Notes: generated by a model from the sequence alone, not told the origin. A DNA stretch of 31,497 nucleotides from JBGCED01 sp045106055 (GCA_045106055.1 JBGCED010000124.1:1-31497), one strand, 5' to 3'; shown: positions 16,130 through 24,057, numbered from the stretch's first letter. Translations and numbers: made by a program.

Positions 16130-17047
16130 TTACAAAAAATCCTTGAGATCATGGGTTGCAGCCCCTGGGGTCAGGGCTTTGGGCTGGCTGTGATCCGCGC
16201 GCCATGCGGTTAAAAACAGAATTTCAAATTCAAAAATCAGGGGCTGATCAGGGGCTTGCCCCGTTAGCTGTTCAAAATAATAGGCTGCCCCTGCAAATAG
16301 TGCCTTTGGCGCGCAGCCCCGCTGGCGTGATGATAGCATATTATTTTCACCCATCCTTTTTAAGCTTTTCAACGCATCATAAAAATTACGAAATTCCATG
16401 CGGATAACATCCTTATCCACCATGGGCAGGGTGAAATTTGCGCTCATGGCAAGCCCCCCTAAATCCTTGATGTCCAGCATGGGGATGATGCGCGGATGCA
16501 CTTTGGGTGATAGGTCGCTTTCCGCTTGCAGCAAGGCTTGGCGCAGCGCACTTAACGAAGTTCCGCCAATCGCGCTTGCCAGCAATAGCCCATCTGGGAT
16601 TAATATATTATGAAATTGCCGCAATAATTCAGGCAGATCATTCACCCAATGCAGCAATAAATTTGAAAGAATTAGATCATGCGTTTGGGGGGCAAGCGCG
16701 ATGTCTTTTAACCCTGCTGACATAGGAGTGTTTAGGATGGGGGTGTTTAGGATGGTTGCGTTTGGGTTACGGGTAGCGGCAAGCGCGGCAAGCGCTGGCG
16801 CGGGTTCAATAATGCTAAGCTTGGCAGCTATATTATGATCCAATAAGGGTTGATCTTCGGGTCTATAGCCATAGATCAGACGCTGGTTAAAGCTGCGCTT
16901 TACCTCGTCAATGCGCTCATTAAGGCGCAAGGCAATTTCTGCTTGCAGCCGATTTGGCGGGCAATCCTGCTTGGCAAGCAAATTGCGCTTTGCTATGATC
17001 GCGGCATCGTCAAACATAATCGGATCAAATAAAGCGGGGGTTGCCAT
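16130..17047 (-). CDS. NDUFAF5-like methyltransferase-fold protein (complex I assembly type)
   Basis: The 305-residue product resembles the bacterial relatives of NDUFAF5, a protein with a methyltransferase fold that modifies an arginine of the NuoB-type complex I subunit. Signatures are LFDPIMFDDAAIIAKRN at the N terminus, ALRLNERIDEVKRSF (39-53), SNLLLHWVNDLPELLRQ after strand 4, and FRNFYDALKSLKRMGENN in the C-terminal half. The position next to a divergent comF is common in alphaproteobacteria. The SAM-binding motif I, normally a Leu-Asp-Leu-Gly-x-Gly-type loop, reads RLIYGYRPEDQPL (56-68) and looks weakened, although the acidic residue ending strand 2 (IIEPAP, Glu81) remains. A five-residue repeat (ILNTP twice) follows. 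Its TAA abuts the addB ATG, so it heads a run with addB and addA. General SAM-dependent methyltransferase is the safe fallback. Confidence 0.8.
   Translation of the reverse strand: MATPALFDPIMFDDAAIIAKRNLLAKQDCPPNRLQAEIALRLNERIDEVKRSFNQRLIYGYRPEDQPLLDHNIAAKLSIIEPAPALAALAATRNPNATILNTPILNTPMSAGLKDIALAPQTHDLILSNLLLHWVNDLPELLRQFHNILIPDGLLLASAIGGTSLSALRQALLQAESDLSPKVHPRIIPMLDIKDLGGLAMSANFTLPMVDKDVIRMEFRNFYDALKSLKRMGENNMLSSRQRGCAPKALFAGAAYYFEQLTGQAPDQPLIFEFEILFLTAWRADHSQPKALTPGAATHDLKDFL
16728..16755 (-). repeat. 15-bp tandem duplication in the NDUFAF5-like gene
   Basis: GTGTTTAGGATGG at 16728-16740 recurs at 16743-16755, a period of 15. On the minus strand it doubles the pentapeptide ILNTP and keeps the frame, in a loop of the methyltransferase-like fold. 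Confidence 0.85.
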
Positions 17048-17834
17048 TTATCATCTGTTCCATCAATTTCATTCCAAATTGGCACACGCGCTTGCACAAA
17101 CAAGCTTGAATTTTATCTTTCCGCCAATTTGCAATTTATGTCAAACCCAGATTGATCAACCAAGCGCCTTATGCGCCAAATGCTGGGGCAAGCTTCATTT
17201 TATCACCAAGCCTTATTGCAGCGGTTGCGGCTATCCATTTGAAGCCTATCCCAGCATTGAAGGGGTTGCGCACGATCATATTTTATGCGGGAAATGCCTT
17301 GCCGCGCCCAAACCATATAAGATGGCACGGGCGATCATGGCATATGATCAAATTAGCCGCTTGTTGATTTTACCTTATAAGCATTTGGATCGCGGCGAGC
17401 TAACCCCATTATTTAGCCAATGGCTGCGCACGGCAGAACCCAGCCTGTTTGAAAATATTGATCTGATTATCCCTGTTCCTTTGCATTATCGCCGCCTATT
17501 AATGCGAAAATATAATCAAGCGGCACTGCTTGCAAATCATCTTGCGCGCTTTATGGAAAAGCCTGTTCTTGCTGATTTATTAATCCGCACACATCAAACC
17601 CATTCCCAAGGCGGGCTAACTGCCAAGCAGCGGTTTCAAAATGTTAGCAAAAGCTTTGCCGTAAATCCGCGCCATTTACAAAAAATTGCAGGCAAGAATA
17701 TCCTATTGATTGATGATGTCCAAACCACGGGGGCAACGCTTGATGCTTGTTCAAAAGCATTGCTAAGTGCGGGGGGCAATAAAATTCATGTTTTAACCCT
17801 TGCGCGGGTATTGCGCCCATCGCGCGTAAAATGA
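16995..17834 (+). CDS. comF: ComF family protein (phosphoribosyltransferase fold with N-terminal zinc cysteines)
   Basis: ComF relatives are cytoplasmic proteins linked to DNA uptake or recombination. The N-terminal part has paired cysteines CNLC, CAKC, CSGC and CGKC, likely zinc-binding, and the C-terminal part has a phosphoribosyltransferase-like PRPP loop (NILLIDDVQTTGATL) near residue 240, preceded by IPVPLHYRRLLMRKYNQA. The end is firm but the start is not. The ATG at 16995 overlaps the start of the divergent NDUFAF5-like gene by 53 bases and has no ribosome site. A TTG at 17079 would leave 14 residues before the first Pro-Pro-x-Cys, closer to relatives, and would leave 31 bases between the genes for promoters. 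The D-amino-acid transaminase gene follows after 49 bases. Confidence 0.88.
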   Translation: MIAASSNIIGSNKAGVAIYHLFHQFHSKLAHALAQTSLNFIFPPICNLCQTQIDQPSALCAKCWGKLHFITKPYCSGCGYPFEAYPSIEGVAHDHILCGKCLAAPKPYKMARAIMAYDQISRLLILPYKHLDRGELTPLFSQWLRTAEPSLFENIDLIIPVPLHYRRLLMRKYNQAALLANHLARFMEKPVLADLLIRTHQTHSQGGLTAKQRFQNVSKSFAVNPRHLQKIAGKNILLIDDVQTTGATLDACSKALLSAGGNKIHVLTLARVLRPSRVK

Positions 17835-17883
17835 TATGATTGGTAAAATGTATAAAATAACCCTATTTTAATGATGCTTAAAA

Positions 17884-18750
17884 ATGCCCCGATTATGTTA
17901 TGTTAATGGTCGCTTCATCCCCCATCATCGGGCGCAAGTGATTGATATTGAAGATCGCGGCTTTCAATTTGCCGATGGCATTTATGAAGTTGTGGGCTGG
18001 CTAAATGGCAAGCCTTTGGATAAGGAAGCGCATTTGGATCGGTTGCAACGCTCGCTTGATGCGCTTAACATTCACATGCCAATGGCGCGCGCTGTGCTTT
18101 CGATTAAAATTGATCAGCTGGTAAAATATAATGCTTTGCATGAGGGGCTTGTCTATATTCAGGTGACACGCGGCGCAGCGCCCCGCAATCATATTAACCC
18201 AAGCCCCGCCCCGCAACCTTCTTTGATTATGACCACCAAAGCGTCAAAGCTGTGGGATATGGCTAAGTTTCAACGCGGAATCAAAGCCATTTCCATGCCA
18301 GATTTACGCTGGAAACGCTGCGATATTAAAACCATTAATCTGGTTGCAAATTGCATGGCGCGCACCCAAGCCTTTGATGAAGGCGCGGGGGAAGCCTTGT
18401 TGCTAAATGATGCAGGGGAAATTATCGAGGGCGCAGCCTCCACCGCTTGGCTGATCAATGATCAAGGACAGCTTATTACCCACCCAATTGGCAGCGGCGC
18501 AATCTTGCCAGGGATCACGCGGGAAAGCTTGCTTGGATTGATTCAGCAAACGGGGCTTGATTTGGTGGAACGCCCCTTTAGCCTGAATGAAGCTTATGGC
18601 GCAAACGCCCTGTTCATTACCGCAGCCAGCACTTTGATGATGCCGATTACAATGCTGGATGGCAAACAGATTGCAGATGGCAAGCCAAATCCCTATATTG
18701 ATGCTTTACGGCAAAATTACTATGATCATTTAATGCAGCAGCAAGCATAG
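17884..18750 (+). CDS. dat: D-amino-acid transaminase (class IV, PLP-dependent)
   Basis: This enzyme interconverts D-alanine and D-glutamate with their 2-oxo acids and so can supply D-amino acids for peptidoglycan. The 288-residue product has the class IV fold: VNGRFIP and DRGFQFADGIYEV at the N terminus, the PLP-binding Lys149 (CDIKTINLVAN), Glu at IEGAASTAW, and a phosphate-binding loop at LPGITRESLL. The stretch QVTRGAAPRNHINP (Arg101, His103) matches the arginine and histidine that hold the substrate carboxylate in Bacillus D-amino-acid transaminase, which favours this over branched-chain transaminase or aminodeoxychorismate lyase. The ATG at 17884 has only a weak upstream purine run. The HAD phosphatase gene starts 16 bases after its stop. 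Confidence 0.9.
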   Translation: MPRLCYVNGRFIPHHRAQVIDIEDRGFQFADGIYEVVGWLNGKPLDKEAHLDRLQRSLDALNIHMPMARAVLSIKIDQLVKYNALHEGLVYIQVTRGAAPRNHINPSPAPQPSLIMTTKASKLWDMAKFQRGIKAISMPDLRWKRCDIKTINLVANCMARTQAFDEGAGEALLLNDAGEIIEGAASTAWLINDQGQLITHPIGSGAILPGITRESLLGLIQQTGLDLVERPFSLNEAYGANALFITAASTLMMPITMLDGKQIADGKPNPYIDALRQNYYDHLMQQQA

Positions 18751-18766
18751 GGTTTGGGGATAGCGC

Positions 18767-19408
18767 ATGATTACACACACACCAAAAGCCATTTTATTTG
18801 ATTGGGATAATACACTGGTTAATAGCTGGACCACCATCGCCCATTGCCTTAATCATGTGTTTGAAGCTTATGGCATGGAGGCATGGTCGCTTGAAACCGT
18901 GAAGCAGCGATCGCGAAAATCACTGCGCGATAATTTTCCGATCCTGTTTGGGGATGCGTGGGAAGATGCAAAAGAAATATATTATGGCGAATATCGCAAA
19001 ATTCATCTTGAACGGCTTACCCCGCTTCCAAATGCTGAAATATTGCTAAATCATCTAACAGATTTAAACATTCCGCTTGGCATTGTTAGCAATAAAATGG
19101 ATGAAAATTTACAAAAGGAATTGCGGGCATTACGCTGGGATGGCTATTTTAAAATGGCATATGGTTCTGGGTCAAGCCCCCATGATAAACCCCATCCTGC
19201 AAGCGGGATAAAAGCAGTTGCTGAATTTGGACTGATGCCAAACCATGATATTCTTTATGTTGGTGATGTGCATTTGGATGTGCAGTTTGCCCATAATTTG
19301 GGGGTGCGCTCGGTGCTGATTGGCGATGCCGCAGAACAAGGCAGCCCGCCCATTGCCGCCCACCATTATTTTGAAACCTTAACCCAATTTCATAAATTCA
19401 TCGAATAA
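18767..19408 (+). CDS. HAD-family hydrolase, phosphoglycolate phosphatase-like
   Basis: The 213-residue product is a HAD phosphatase with an alpha-helical cap. The four motifs are visible: FDWDNTLVNS with the nucleophile Asp12 and Asp14, GIVSNK with the motif II Ser, DKPHP with the motif III Lys, and YVGDVHLDVQFA with the motif IV acids. The cap segment (about 20-85) resembles phosphoglycolate phosphatase (Gph) and related beta-phosphoglucomutase-like enzymes. The substrate cannot be told from sequence. GGGGAT at 18756-18761 lies 5 bases before the ATG. Its neighbours are the transaminase (16 bases upstream) and 3-hydroxybutyrate dehydrogenase (12 bases downstream), so it is part of a close run. 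Confidence 0.9.
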   Translation: MITHTPKAILFDWDNTLVNSWTTIAHCLNHVFEAYGMEAWSLETVKQRSRKSLRDNFPILFGDAWEDAKEIYYGEYRKIHLERLTPLPNAEILLNHLTDLNIPLGIVSNKMDENLQKELRALRWDGYFKMAYGSGSSPHDKPHPASGIKAVAEFGLMPNHDILYVGDVHLDVQFAHNLGVRSVLIGDAAEQGSPPIAAHHYFETLTQFHKFIE

Positions 19409-19420
19409 AGGATTTTCACC

Positions 19421-20209
19421 ATGTCATTAATTGAAAAAACAGCCTTGATTACAGGATCAACCAGCGGGATCGGGCTTGCCATCGCCAATGCACTTGCCGC
19501 AGATGGGGCAAATATCATGCTGCATGGGCTGGGGGATAAAACCCAAAATCAAAAGCTTGCCAAAGGGCTTAGCGATGAACATGGGGTAAAGGCACATTAT
19601 AGCGATGCAGATATCAGCACCGCTGCCCAAACCTATCAGCTGGTGAATGACACCAAGAACATATTTGGCAGCGTTGATATTTTGGTCAATAATGCGGGCA
19701 TTCAGCGCGTCCATAGCGCGGAATCCTTTCCCGATGAAGATTGGCAAGCCATCATCAATGTCAATTTATCGGCTAATTTTTATGCGATTAAAGCAAGCCT
19801 TCCCTTGATGCGCGAAGCAGGTTGGGGCAGAATCATTAATATTGCATCGGTGCATGGGCTGGTTGGCAGCGCCCAAAAAGCAGCCTATGTTGCAGCAAAG
19901 CATGGGGTGATTGGCTTAAATAAAGTGATCGCGCTTGAAACCGCAGAAGAAGCCATTACCTGCAATGCGATTTGCCCAGGCTGGACACGCACCGATTTAA
20001 TCGAACCCCAAATTGCAGCACGCGGCGCGGCAATTGGCGCAACCAGCGATGAACAAGCGGTAAAGGCATTATTGCAAGAAAAGCAACCCTCTTGCACCAT
20101 GGTGCAGCCAGCGGATATTGGGGGCTTGGCATTGTTCCTATGTTCGGATGCCGCCGCGCAAATGACAGGGGCAAGCCTGCCGATTGATGGTGGCTGGACC
20201 GCGCAATAA
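19421..20209 (+). CDS. bdhA: 3-hydroxybutyrate dehydrogenase (short-chain dehydrogenase)
   Basis: This NAD-dependent enzyme interconverts (R)-3-hydroxybutyrate and acetoacetate, the last step of polyhydroxybutyrate breakdown. The 262-residue product has TGSTSGIG (11-18), LVNNAGIQ, the Ser in NIASVHGLVGSA and the catalytic Tyr-x-x-x-Lys in AAYVAAKHG. The stretch ALETAEEAITCNAICPGW and the ending DAAAQMTGASLPIDGGWTAQ are close to known BdhA proteins and separate it from generic ketoreductases. AAGGA at 19407-19411 lies 9 bases before the ATG. No polyhydroxybutyrate synthase or depolymerase is in this window, so the storage-polymer role is inferred from the family. nadE follows after 28 bases; both could be on one transcript. 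Confidence 0.9.
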   Translation: MSLIEKTALITGSTSGIGLAIANALAADGANIMLHGLGDKTQNQKLAKGLSDEHGVKAHYSDADISTAAQTYQLVNDTKNIFGSVDILVNNAGIQRVHSAESFPDEDWQAIINVNLSANFYAIKASLPLMREAGWGRIINIASVHGLVGSAQKAAYVAAKHGVIGLNKVIALETAEEAITCNAICPGWTRTDLIEPQIAARGAAIGATSDEQAVKALLQEKQPSCTMVQPADIGGLALFLCSDAAAQMTGASLPIDGGWTAQ

Positions 20210-20237
20210 GATCATTACCACATAAAGAATATTGATC

Positions 20238-21911
20238 ATGCAAGAACGGCTTAATATCAGCTTTGCCCAATATAATAATTGCGTGGGTGCTTTTGACGAA
20301 AATGCACGCCATGCAGCCTTGGCATTTGAGCAGGCGCAAGCAGCGGGCAGTGACTTATTAATCTTTCCAGAAATGTATCTTTGCGGTTATCCTTGCGAAG
20401 ATTTAGCCTATCGCCGTGATTTTTATGATGCGCAAATGACGGCAATGGCGGTGCTTGCTGCGCTTACCGCGCCCGCAACCAACAAAACAGCGATGATCAT
20501 TGGCGGCATACGCCATGATGAACAGGGGAAGATTTATAACAGCTTATTTTTGCTGGATGATGGCAAAATCACCCATATTCGCGATAAGGTGGAATTGCCG
20601 AATTACGGTGTTTTTGATGAAAAACGCATCTTTACCAAAGGTGCAAATAAAGGGCCACTTAATTTTCGCGGACTGCGCATTGGCTTTATCATATGCGAGG
20701 ATATTTGGGGGGATGAAGTCGTCCCCTGCCTTGCTGAAACAGGCGCGCAGCTGGTGATTGCTTGCAACGCATCCCCCTATGAACAAGATAAAGCCGAACA
20801 CAGATTGCAGCGCGCACTGGGACTTGCGGTTGAATTTGAACTGCCCATCATCTATTTCAACGCGATTGGCGGTCAGGATGAGCTTGTCTTTGATGGTGGT
20901 TCTTTTGCGGTATCCCCGCAAAATGAAGGCGGGGCAGATTTGGTATGGCAAGCCCCATGGTTTGCACCCGATTTGCAGCAGCTGGAATTTCATCTGTTGG
21001 AATCTGGGCGCGTGCAGCTTAACAAGCAAGAAAACCCCTTAATCAAGCCGCTTGATCAAATGGCGCAAATCCATAGTGCAATCCGGCTGGGGCTTCAAGA
21101 TTATATTGCTAAAAATGGGTTTAAAGGTGTGCTGCTGGGATTATCGGGTGGGATTGATTCTGCGCTTACCTTTGCGCTTTGTGTGGATGCGCTGGGGGCA
21201 GAGCGCGTTAAAGCGATCTATATGCCAAGCCCCTATAGCGCGGATAGCAGCTTTGAAGATGCGGATTTGCAAGCAAAATTGCTGGGCTGCAATTTGGATA
21301 TATTGCCGATTGATCACGGGATGCAAATGGTTCAAACCCTATTATCCCCTGCTTTACCAGATGGCGCAACGGGGATTGCGGCTGAAAATATTCAAGCAAG
21401 GCTGCGCGGCTTGATGCTGATGACACTATCCAATCAGCTTGGCTTGATGGTGGTAACCACAGGCAATAAATCAGAGATCGCAACGGGCTATTCCACCCTT
21501 TATGGCGATGCGTGCGGCAGCTTTAATCTGCTGAAAGACCTTTATAAAAGCGATGTATTTGCGCTTTCAAATTGGTTAAATCAACAGGGGTTACATCAAC
21601 AATCGGCGGGGATGATCATACCGCAACGCGTGATTGATAAGCCCCCCTCTGCGGAATTATCCCCCAATCAAAAAGACAGCGATTCACTGCCTGATTATGC
21701 GCTGCTGGATGCCATTCTTTATGATCGGATTGAACGCAATCTTACAAAAGCAGAATTAATACAGATTCACAAAGACTCTGCGGCGATTGACCAAGCCTTG
21801 AAATTGCTTAAAAACAGCGAATATAAACGCCGCCAAGCCGCCCCTGGGGTTAAATTATCCAGCTGTTCTTTTGGCCGCGATTGGCGTTACCCCATCACCA
21901 ACCATTATTAA
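20238..21911 (+). CDS. nadE: Glutamine-dependent NAD+ synthetase
   Basis: NadE amidates nicotinic acid adenine dinucleotide to NAD+ with ammonia from glutamine. The N-terminal nitrilase-like glutaminase has the triad Glu45 (FPEMYLCGYP), Lys117 (RDKVELPNYG) and Cys153 (IICEDIWGD). The C-terminal synthetase has the ATP-grasping loop Ser303-Gly-Gly-Ile-Asp-Ser308 (GLSGGIDSAL), VTTGNKSEIATGYSTLYGDACG and LIQIHKDSAA. The length of 557 residues fits the bacterial two-domain form. The ATG at 20238 is preferred over a TTG two codons upstream. The stop is only 5 bases from the stop of the convergent DUF2062 gene. The run comF-dat-HAD-bdhA-nadE ends here. Confidence 0.96.
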   Translation: MQERLNISFAQYNNCVGAFDENARHAALAFEQAQAAGSDLLIFPEMYLCGYPCEDLAYRRDFYDAQMTAMAVLAALTAPATNKTAMIIGGIRHDEQGKIYNSLFLLDDGKITHIRDKVELPNYGVFDEKRIFTKGANKGPLNFRGLRIGFIICEDIWGDEVVPCLAETGAQLVIACNASPYEQDKAEHRLQRALGLAVEFELPIIYFNAIGGQDELVFDGGSFAVSPQNEGGADLVWQAPWFAPDLQQLEFHLLESGRVQLNKQENPLIKPLDQMAQIHSAIRLGLQDYIAKNGFKGVLLGLSGGIDSALTFALCVDALGAERVKAIYMPSPYSADSSFEDADLQAKLLGCNLDILPIDHGMQMVQTLLSPALPDGATGIAAENIQARLRGLMLMTLSNQLGLMVVTTGNKSEIATGYSTLYGDACGSFNLLKDLYKSDVFALSNWLNQQGLHQQSAGMIIPQRVIDKPPSAELSPNQKDSDSLPDYALLDAILYDRIERNLTKAELIQIHKDSAAIDQALKLLKNSEYKRRQAAPGVKLSSCSFGRDWRYPITNHY

Positions 21912-21916
21912 AGCAT

Positions 21917-22555
21917 TTAGTCCGCATTTTTATGTTTGGAAATGGCGGCTTTGTGATAATTGGCGCGTAATTTACCAAATTGAATTAAAAAAGTCAGGCA
22001 CAGCCGATAGCTAAGCCAGCTGCCAAGAATCATCCATGGCAATGATCCGATGAATAACGGCAAGCCCCAAATTCTAAACAGGTGAAGGCTTTTTAGCACC
22101 AGCGCGTGAAAAAACCCTAAATCAGCGGCGATGACATTTTCCAGCTGAAGTTTAAATTGCGCAAATTCAGAAGAAAGCCCGTGAAAATCACCCATCATCA
22201 TATTGCCCGTTAGGATAAAGGCATAATATACAAAAGGAACGGTGACAATGTTGGTGACCCATGTCCACCCAAGCGCAACCAACAGATTAAACCGCCAAGA
22301 AGGGGCAAAACGCCTTAATAGCCCCCAAATCATGCCAACCAAAATCATTTGCAAACCAACAGTGGGGGTTAAGGCAACACCCACCCCGATGGCAACGCCG
22401 CGCGCAACAATCTCGGGTTCTTTTTTGCCGCGCTTAACAGGAATGATTAATTTAAAGTGAAACAAACGATGCAGCTGGTCGCTAAAACGATTTGACCTGT
22501 ATTTTTTTCCCGCCGAATGGGTGAAATAATTAAGGATGCGGGATTTTAAACGCAA
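21917..22555 (-). CDS. DUF2062 domain membrane protein
   Basis: The 212-residue product carries the DUF2062 pattern IARGVAIGVGVALTPTVGLQM (here with VARG) followed by hydrophobic helices at about 63-85, 93-120 and 160-195. Its function is unknown in the family; membrane location is clear. The start is a TTG at 22555, the only start codon between the upstream in-frame TAG (22571-22573) and the domain; GAG at 22565-22567 is the only purine site. It follows the Hpt-like gene by 15 bases on the same strand and converges with nadE. The N-terminal 45 residues are basic and amphipathic rather than a signal peptide. Confidence 0.85.
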   Translation of the reverse strand: MRLKSRILNYFTHSAGKKYRSNRFSDQLHRLFHFKLIIPVKRGKKEPEIVARGVAIGVGVALTPTVGLQMILVGMIWGLLRRFAPSWRFNLLVALGWTWVTNIVTVPFVYYAFILTGNMMMGDFHGLSSEFAQFKLQLENVIAADLGFFHALVLKSLHLFRIWGLPLFIGSLPWMILGSWLSYRLCLTFLIQFGKLRANYHKAAISKHKNAD

Positions 22556-22570
22556 TCGACAATGCTCTAT

Positions 22571-23077
22571 CTAGTAACAAAGGGTTAAATTACGGCGCTC
22601 CGCATAAATTTGGGTTGCCTTGCTAAGCCCCGCCACCACTTGACGATCAACTGTATTATTTTGATCTTCGGGTGGTTTTTGTAAAATTAATTTGATCGTA
22701 TCGCTATGCACTTTGCATAATTCTTTGGCTGTATCATCAAACTCATTGATTTTTTTTAGCGCATCGATGAAAATACAAAGCGATTTTGCAGCCTCGCTGA
22801 TTAAAGGATAGCTAAAGCTCCCTCCTTGCCCGCGCATTTCCAATGCGATTTGAAACATTTGATCCAATATCTTACTGGCAGCAGGTTGATGCGGGGTTAA
22901 ATCGCGCAGCAAATTTGACAAGCGTTCCACATCCTTTAATGCCCATTGGGTATAGCTGCGCCCAACCGCCTCGATCCGTTTATTTACTTTTTCTAAAATT
23001 TCAGGGTCGGGGCCACCAGGGACACCGCGTACCTTGGATTTTAACTTTTTAGGAGGTTCAATTAATTGATCTTTCAT
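22571..23077 (-). CDS. Hpt-like (histidine phosphotransfer-type) alphaproteobacterial protein lacking the usual histidine
   Basis: The 168-residue product is mostly helical, soluble and has no signal peptide. From memory it resembles a family of alphaproteobacterial proteins annotated as Hpt-domain or phosphorelay-like, which start with Pro-Pro-x-x-Leu-Lys and carry a motif like Ile-Ala-His-Asp-Met-Lys-Gly-Gln-Gly-Gly before a Gly-Tyr-Pro-Leu. Here the motif is FQIALEMRGQGGSFSYPLI (75-93), so the position of the phosphorylated His is Leu79 (codon TTG, 22841-22843). The protein may therefore be a non-phosphorylated binding module or an inactive paralog. The family assignment is my recollection and not a database result. 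It lies 15 bases upstream of the DUF2062 gene, with only a weak ribosome site. Confidence 0.6.
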   Translation of the reverse strand: MKDQLIEPPKKLKSKVRGVPGGPDPEILEKVNKRIEAVGRSYTQWALKDVERLSNLLRDLTPHQPAASKILDQMFQIALEMRGQGGSFSYPLISEAAKSLCIFIDALKKINEFDDTAKELCKVHSDTIKLILQKPPEDQNNTVDRQVVAGLSKATQIYAERRNLTLCY

Positions 23078-23183
23078 CTGTTCTGCCCATATCTTAAAAC
23101 ACCCAGCATGTTTGCAAAAAATACTTGGATTTTAACTATATGCGATTTTTTTATAAATCTCAAACAAAAATCACTTGGCGCGG

Positions 23184-24014
23184 TTAATCCCACTGGATTT
23201 GATGAAAATCAAAATGTGCGGTTAGGCTGGGTTTGATAATTTCAAAATAGGGGGAAACATCAAAATCACGCGGCGTATATAGGCTGTGATGACGGTGATG
23301 ATAAGTGGGATGATAAGTGGATGGGTGGGTGGTGGGATCGGCAGGATCACCCACAGCATCATGCGCGCGGTGCGATTGATTGGCGTGATAAGTAATGCTT
23401 GGTAAGATCGGATAGCCAATGGCTTGAAAACTTTGGGCGATTAGGGTTGAACAAATTGCCTTGGTTGGATCGCCGCTGCCAATGCTTAATAATTTACGGC
23501 GATAGCGCGCAGGAATTGGCGGGGTTGGCAGCAAATAGCGCATCAAATCAATAATATTGCGCAAATCATAATGATGCCCAAGCCGCTCAAGTGCAAAATC
23601 ACATAATTGCTGGCGATCAAAATCGCTAAGCCCAATCGGACGGCATATTCTGCTATGATGATATAAATAATGATCAAGCCCAACCAAGCGCACCCCGTGC
23701 TTTAAATCGGCTTCAACCATACAAAGCTGATCCTTTTTCACATCAATATTTGGCAATTTGCCCGCAGCTTGCGCGCGCTGCAAATATTCAGGACCCACAT
23801 ATAATAACGCATGCGACCAGCTGGATTGGGTTAAATATTTAATCGCCGTGCTGATTCTAAGCTTGCCCTCAAGCAGCAGCACATCACCTTGCTGCAAATT
23901 GCTTTCAAGCAATTTACGCGGCGTGGAAGGTGATAAAGACGGCACATCAACGGGCTGGGTCAGATATTCCGCCAACCACCGTCCCATCTTGCTAAGCTTA
24001 GGCTGTGAATCCAT
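23184..24014 (-). CDS. Permuted papain-fold (YiiX/YebB-like NlpC/P60) cysteine hydrolase
   Basis: The 276-residue product resembles permuted NlpC/P60 proteins, thought to act on amide bonds of lipids or cell-wall peptides. Candidates for the active site are His68 (SSWSHALLYVG), Glu101 (MVEADLKHGV) and Cys188 (AICSTLIAQSF), in the order His, Glu, Cys that marks the permuted fold. The start LQQGDVLLLEG (about 40-50) is the family opening. There is no signal peptide, so it is probably cytoplasmic or peripheral. Between the core and the ending TPRDFDVSPYF is a His-rich stretch (about 210-245) with TYHPTYHHRHH. The ATG at 24014 has no clear ribosome site; a second at residue 10 is possible. Confidence 0.78.
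   Translation of the reverse strand: MDSQPKLSKMGRWLAEYLTQPVDVPSLSPSTPRKLLESNLQQGDVLLLEGKLRISTAIKYLTQSSWSHALLYVGPEYLQRAQAAGKLPNIDVKKDQLCMVEADLKHGVRLVGLDHYLYHHSRICRPIGLSDFDRQQLCDFALERLGHHYDLRNIIDLMRYLLPTPPIPARYRRKLLSIGSGDPTKAICSTLIAQSFQAIGYPILPSITYHANQSHRAHDAVGDPADPTTHPSTYHPTYHHRHHSLYTPRDFDVSPYFEIIKPSLTAHFDFHQIQWD
23297..23320 (-). repeat. 12-bp tandem duplication in the His-rich part of the hydrolase gene
   Basis: GATGATAAGTGG occurs at 23297-23308 and again at 23309-23320. On the minus strand it doubles part of the Thr-Tyr-His-Pro coding stretch and keeps the frame. Confidence 0.9.
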
Positions 24015-24057
24015 GATTTAACAGCTTTATATGAAACCTAACCCCCATTGCAATCCA

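Noticed and set aside
20544..21029. 161-residue minus-strand frame opposite nadE
   Set aside because: Antisense to a firm gene with full catalytic motifs; no signal of its own.
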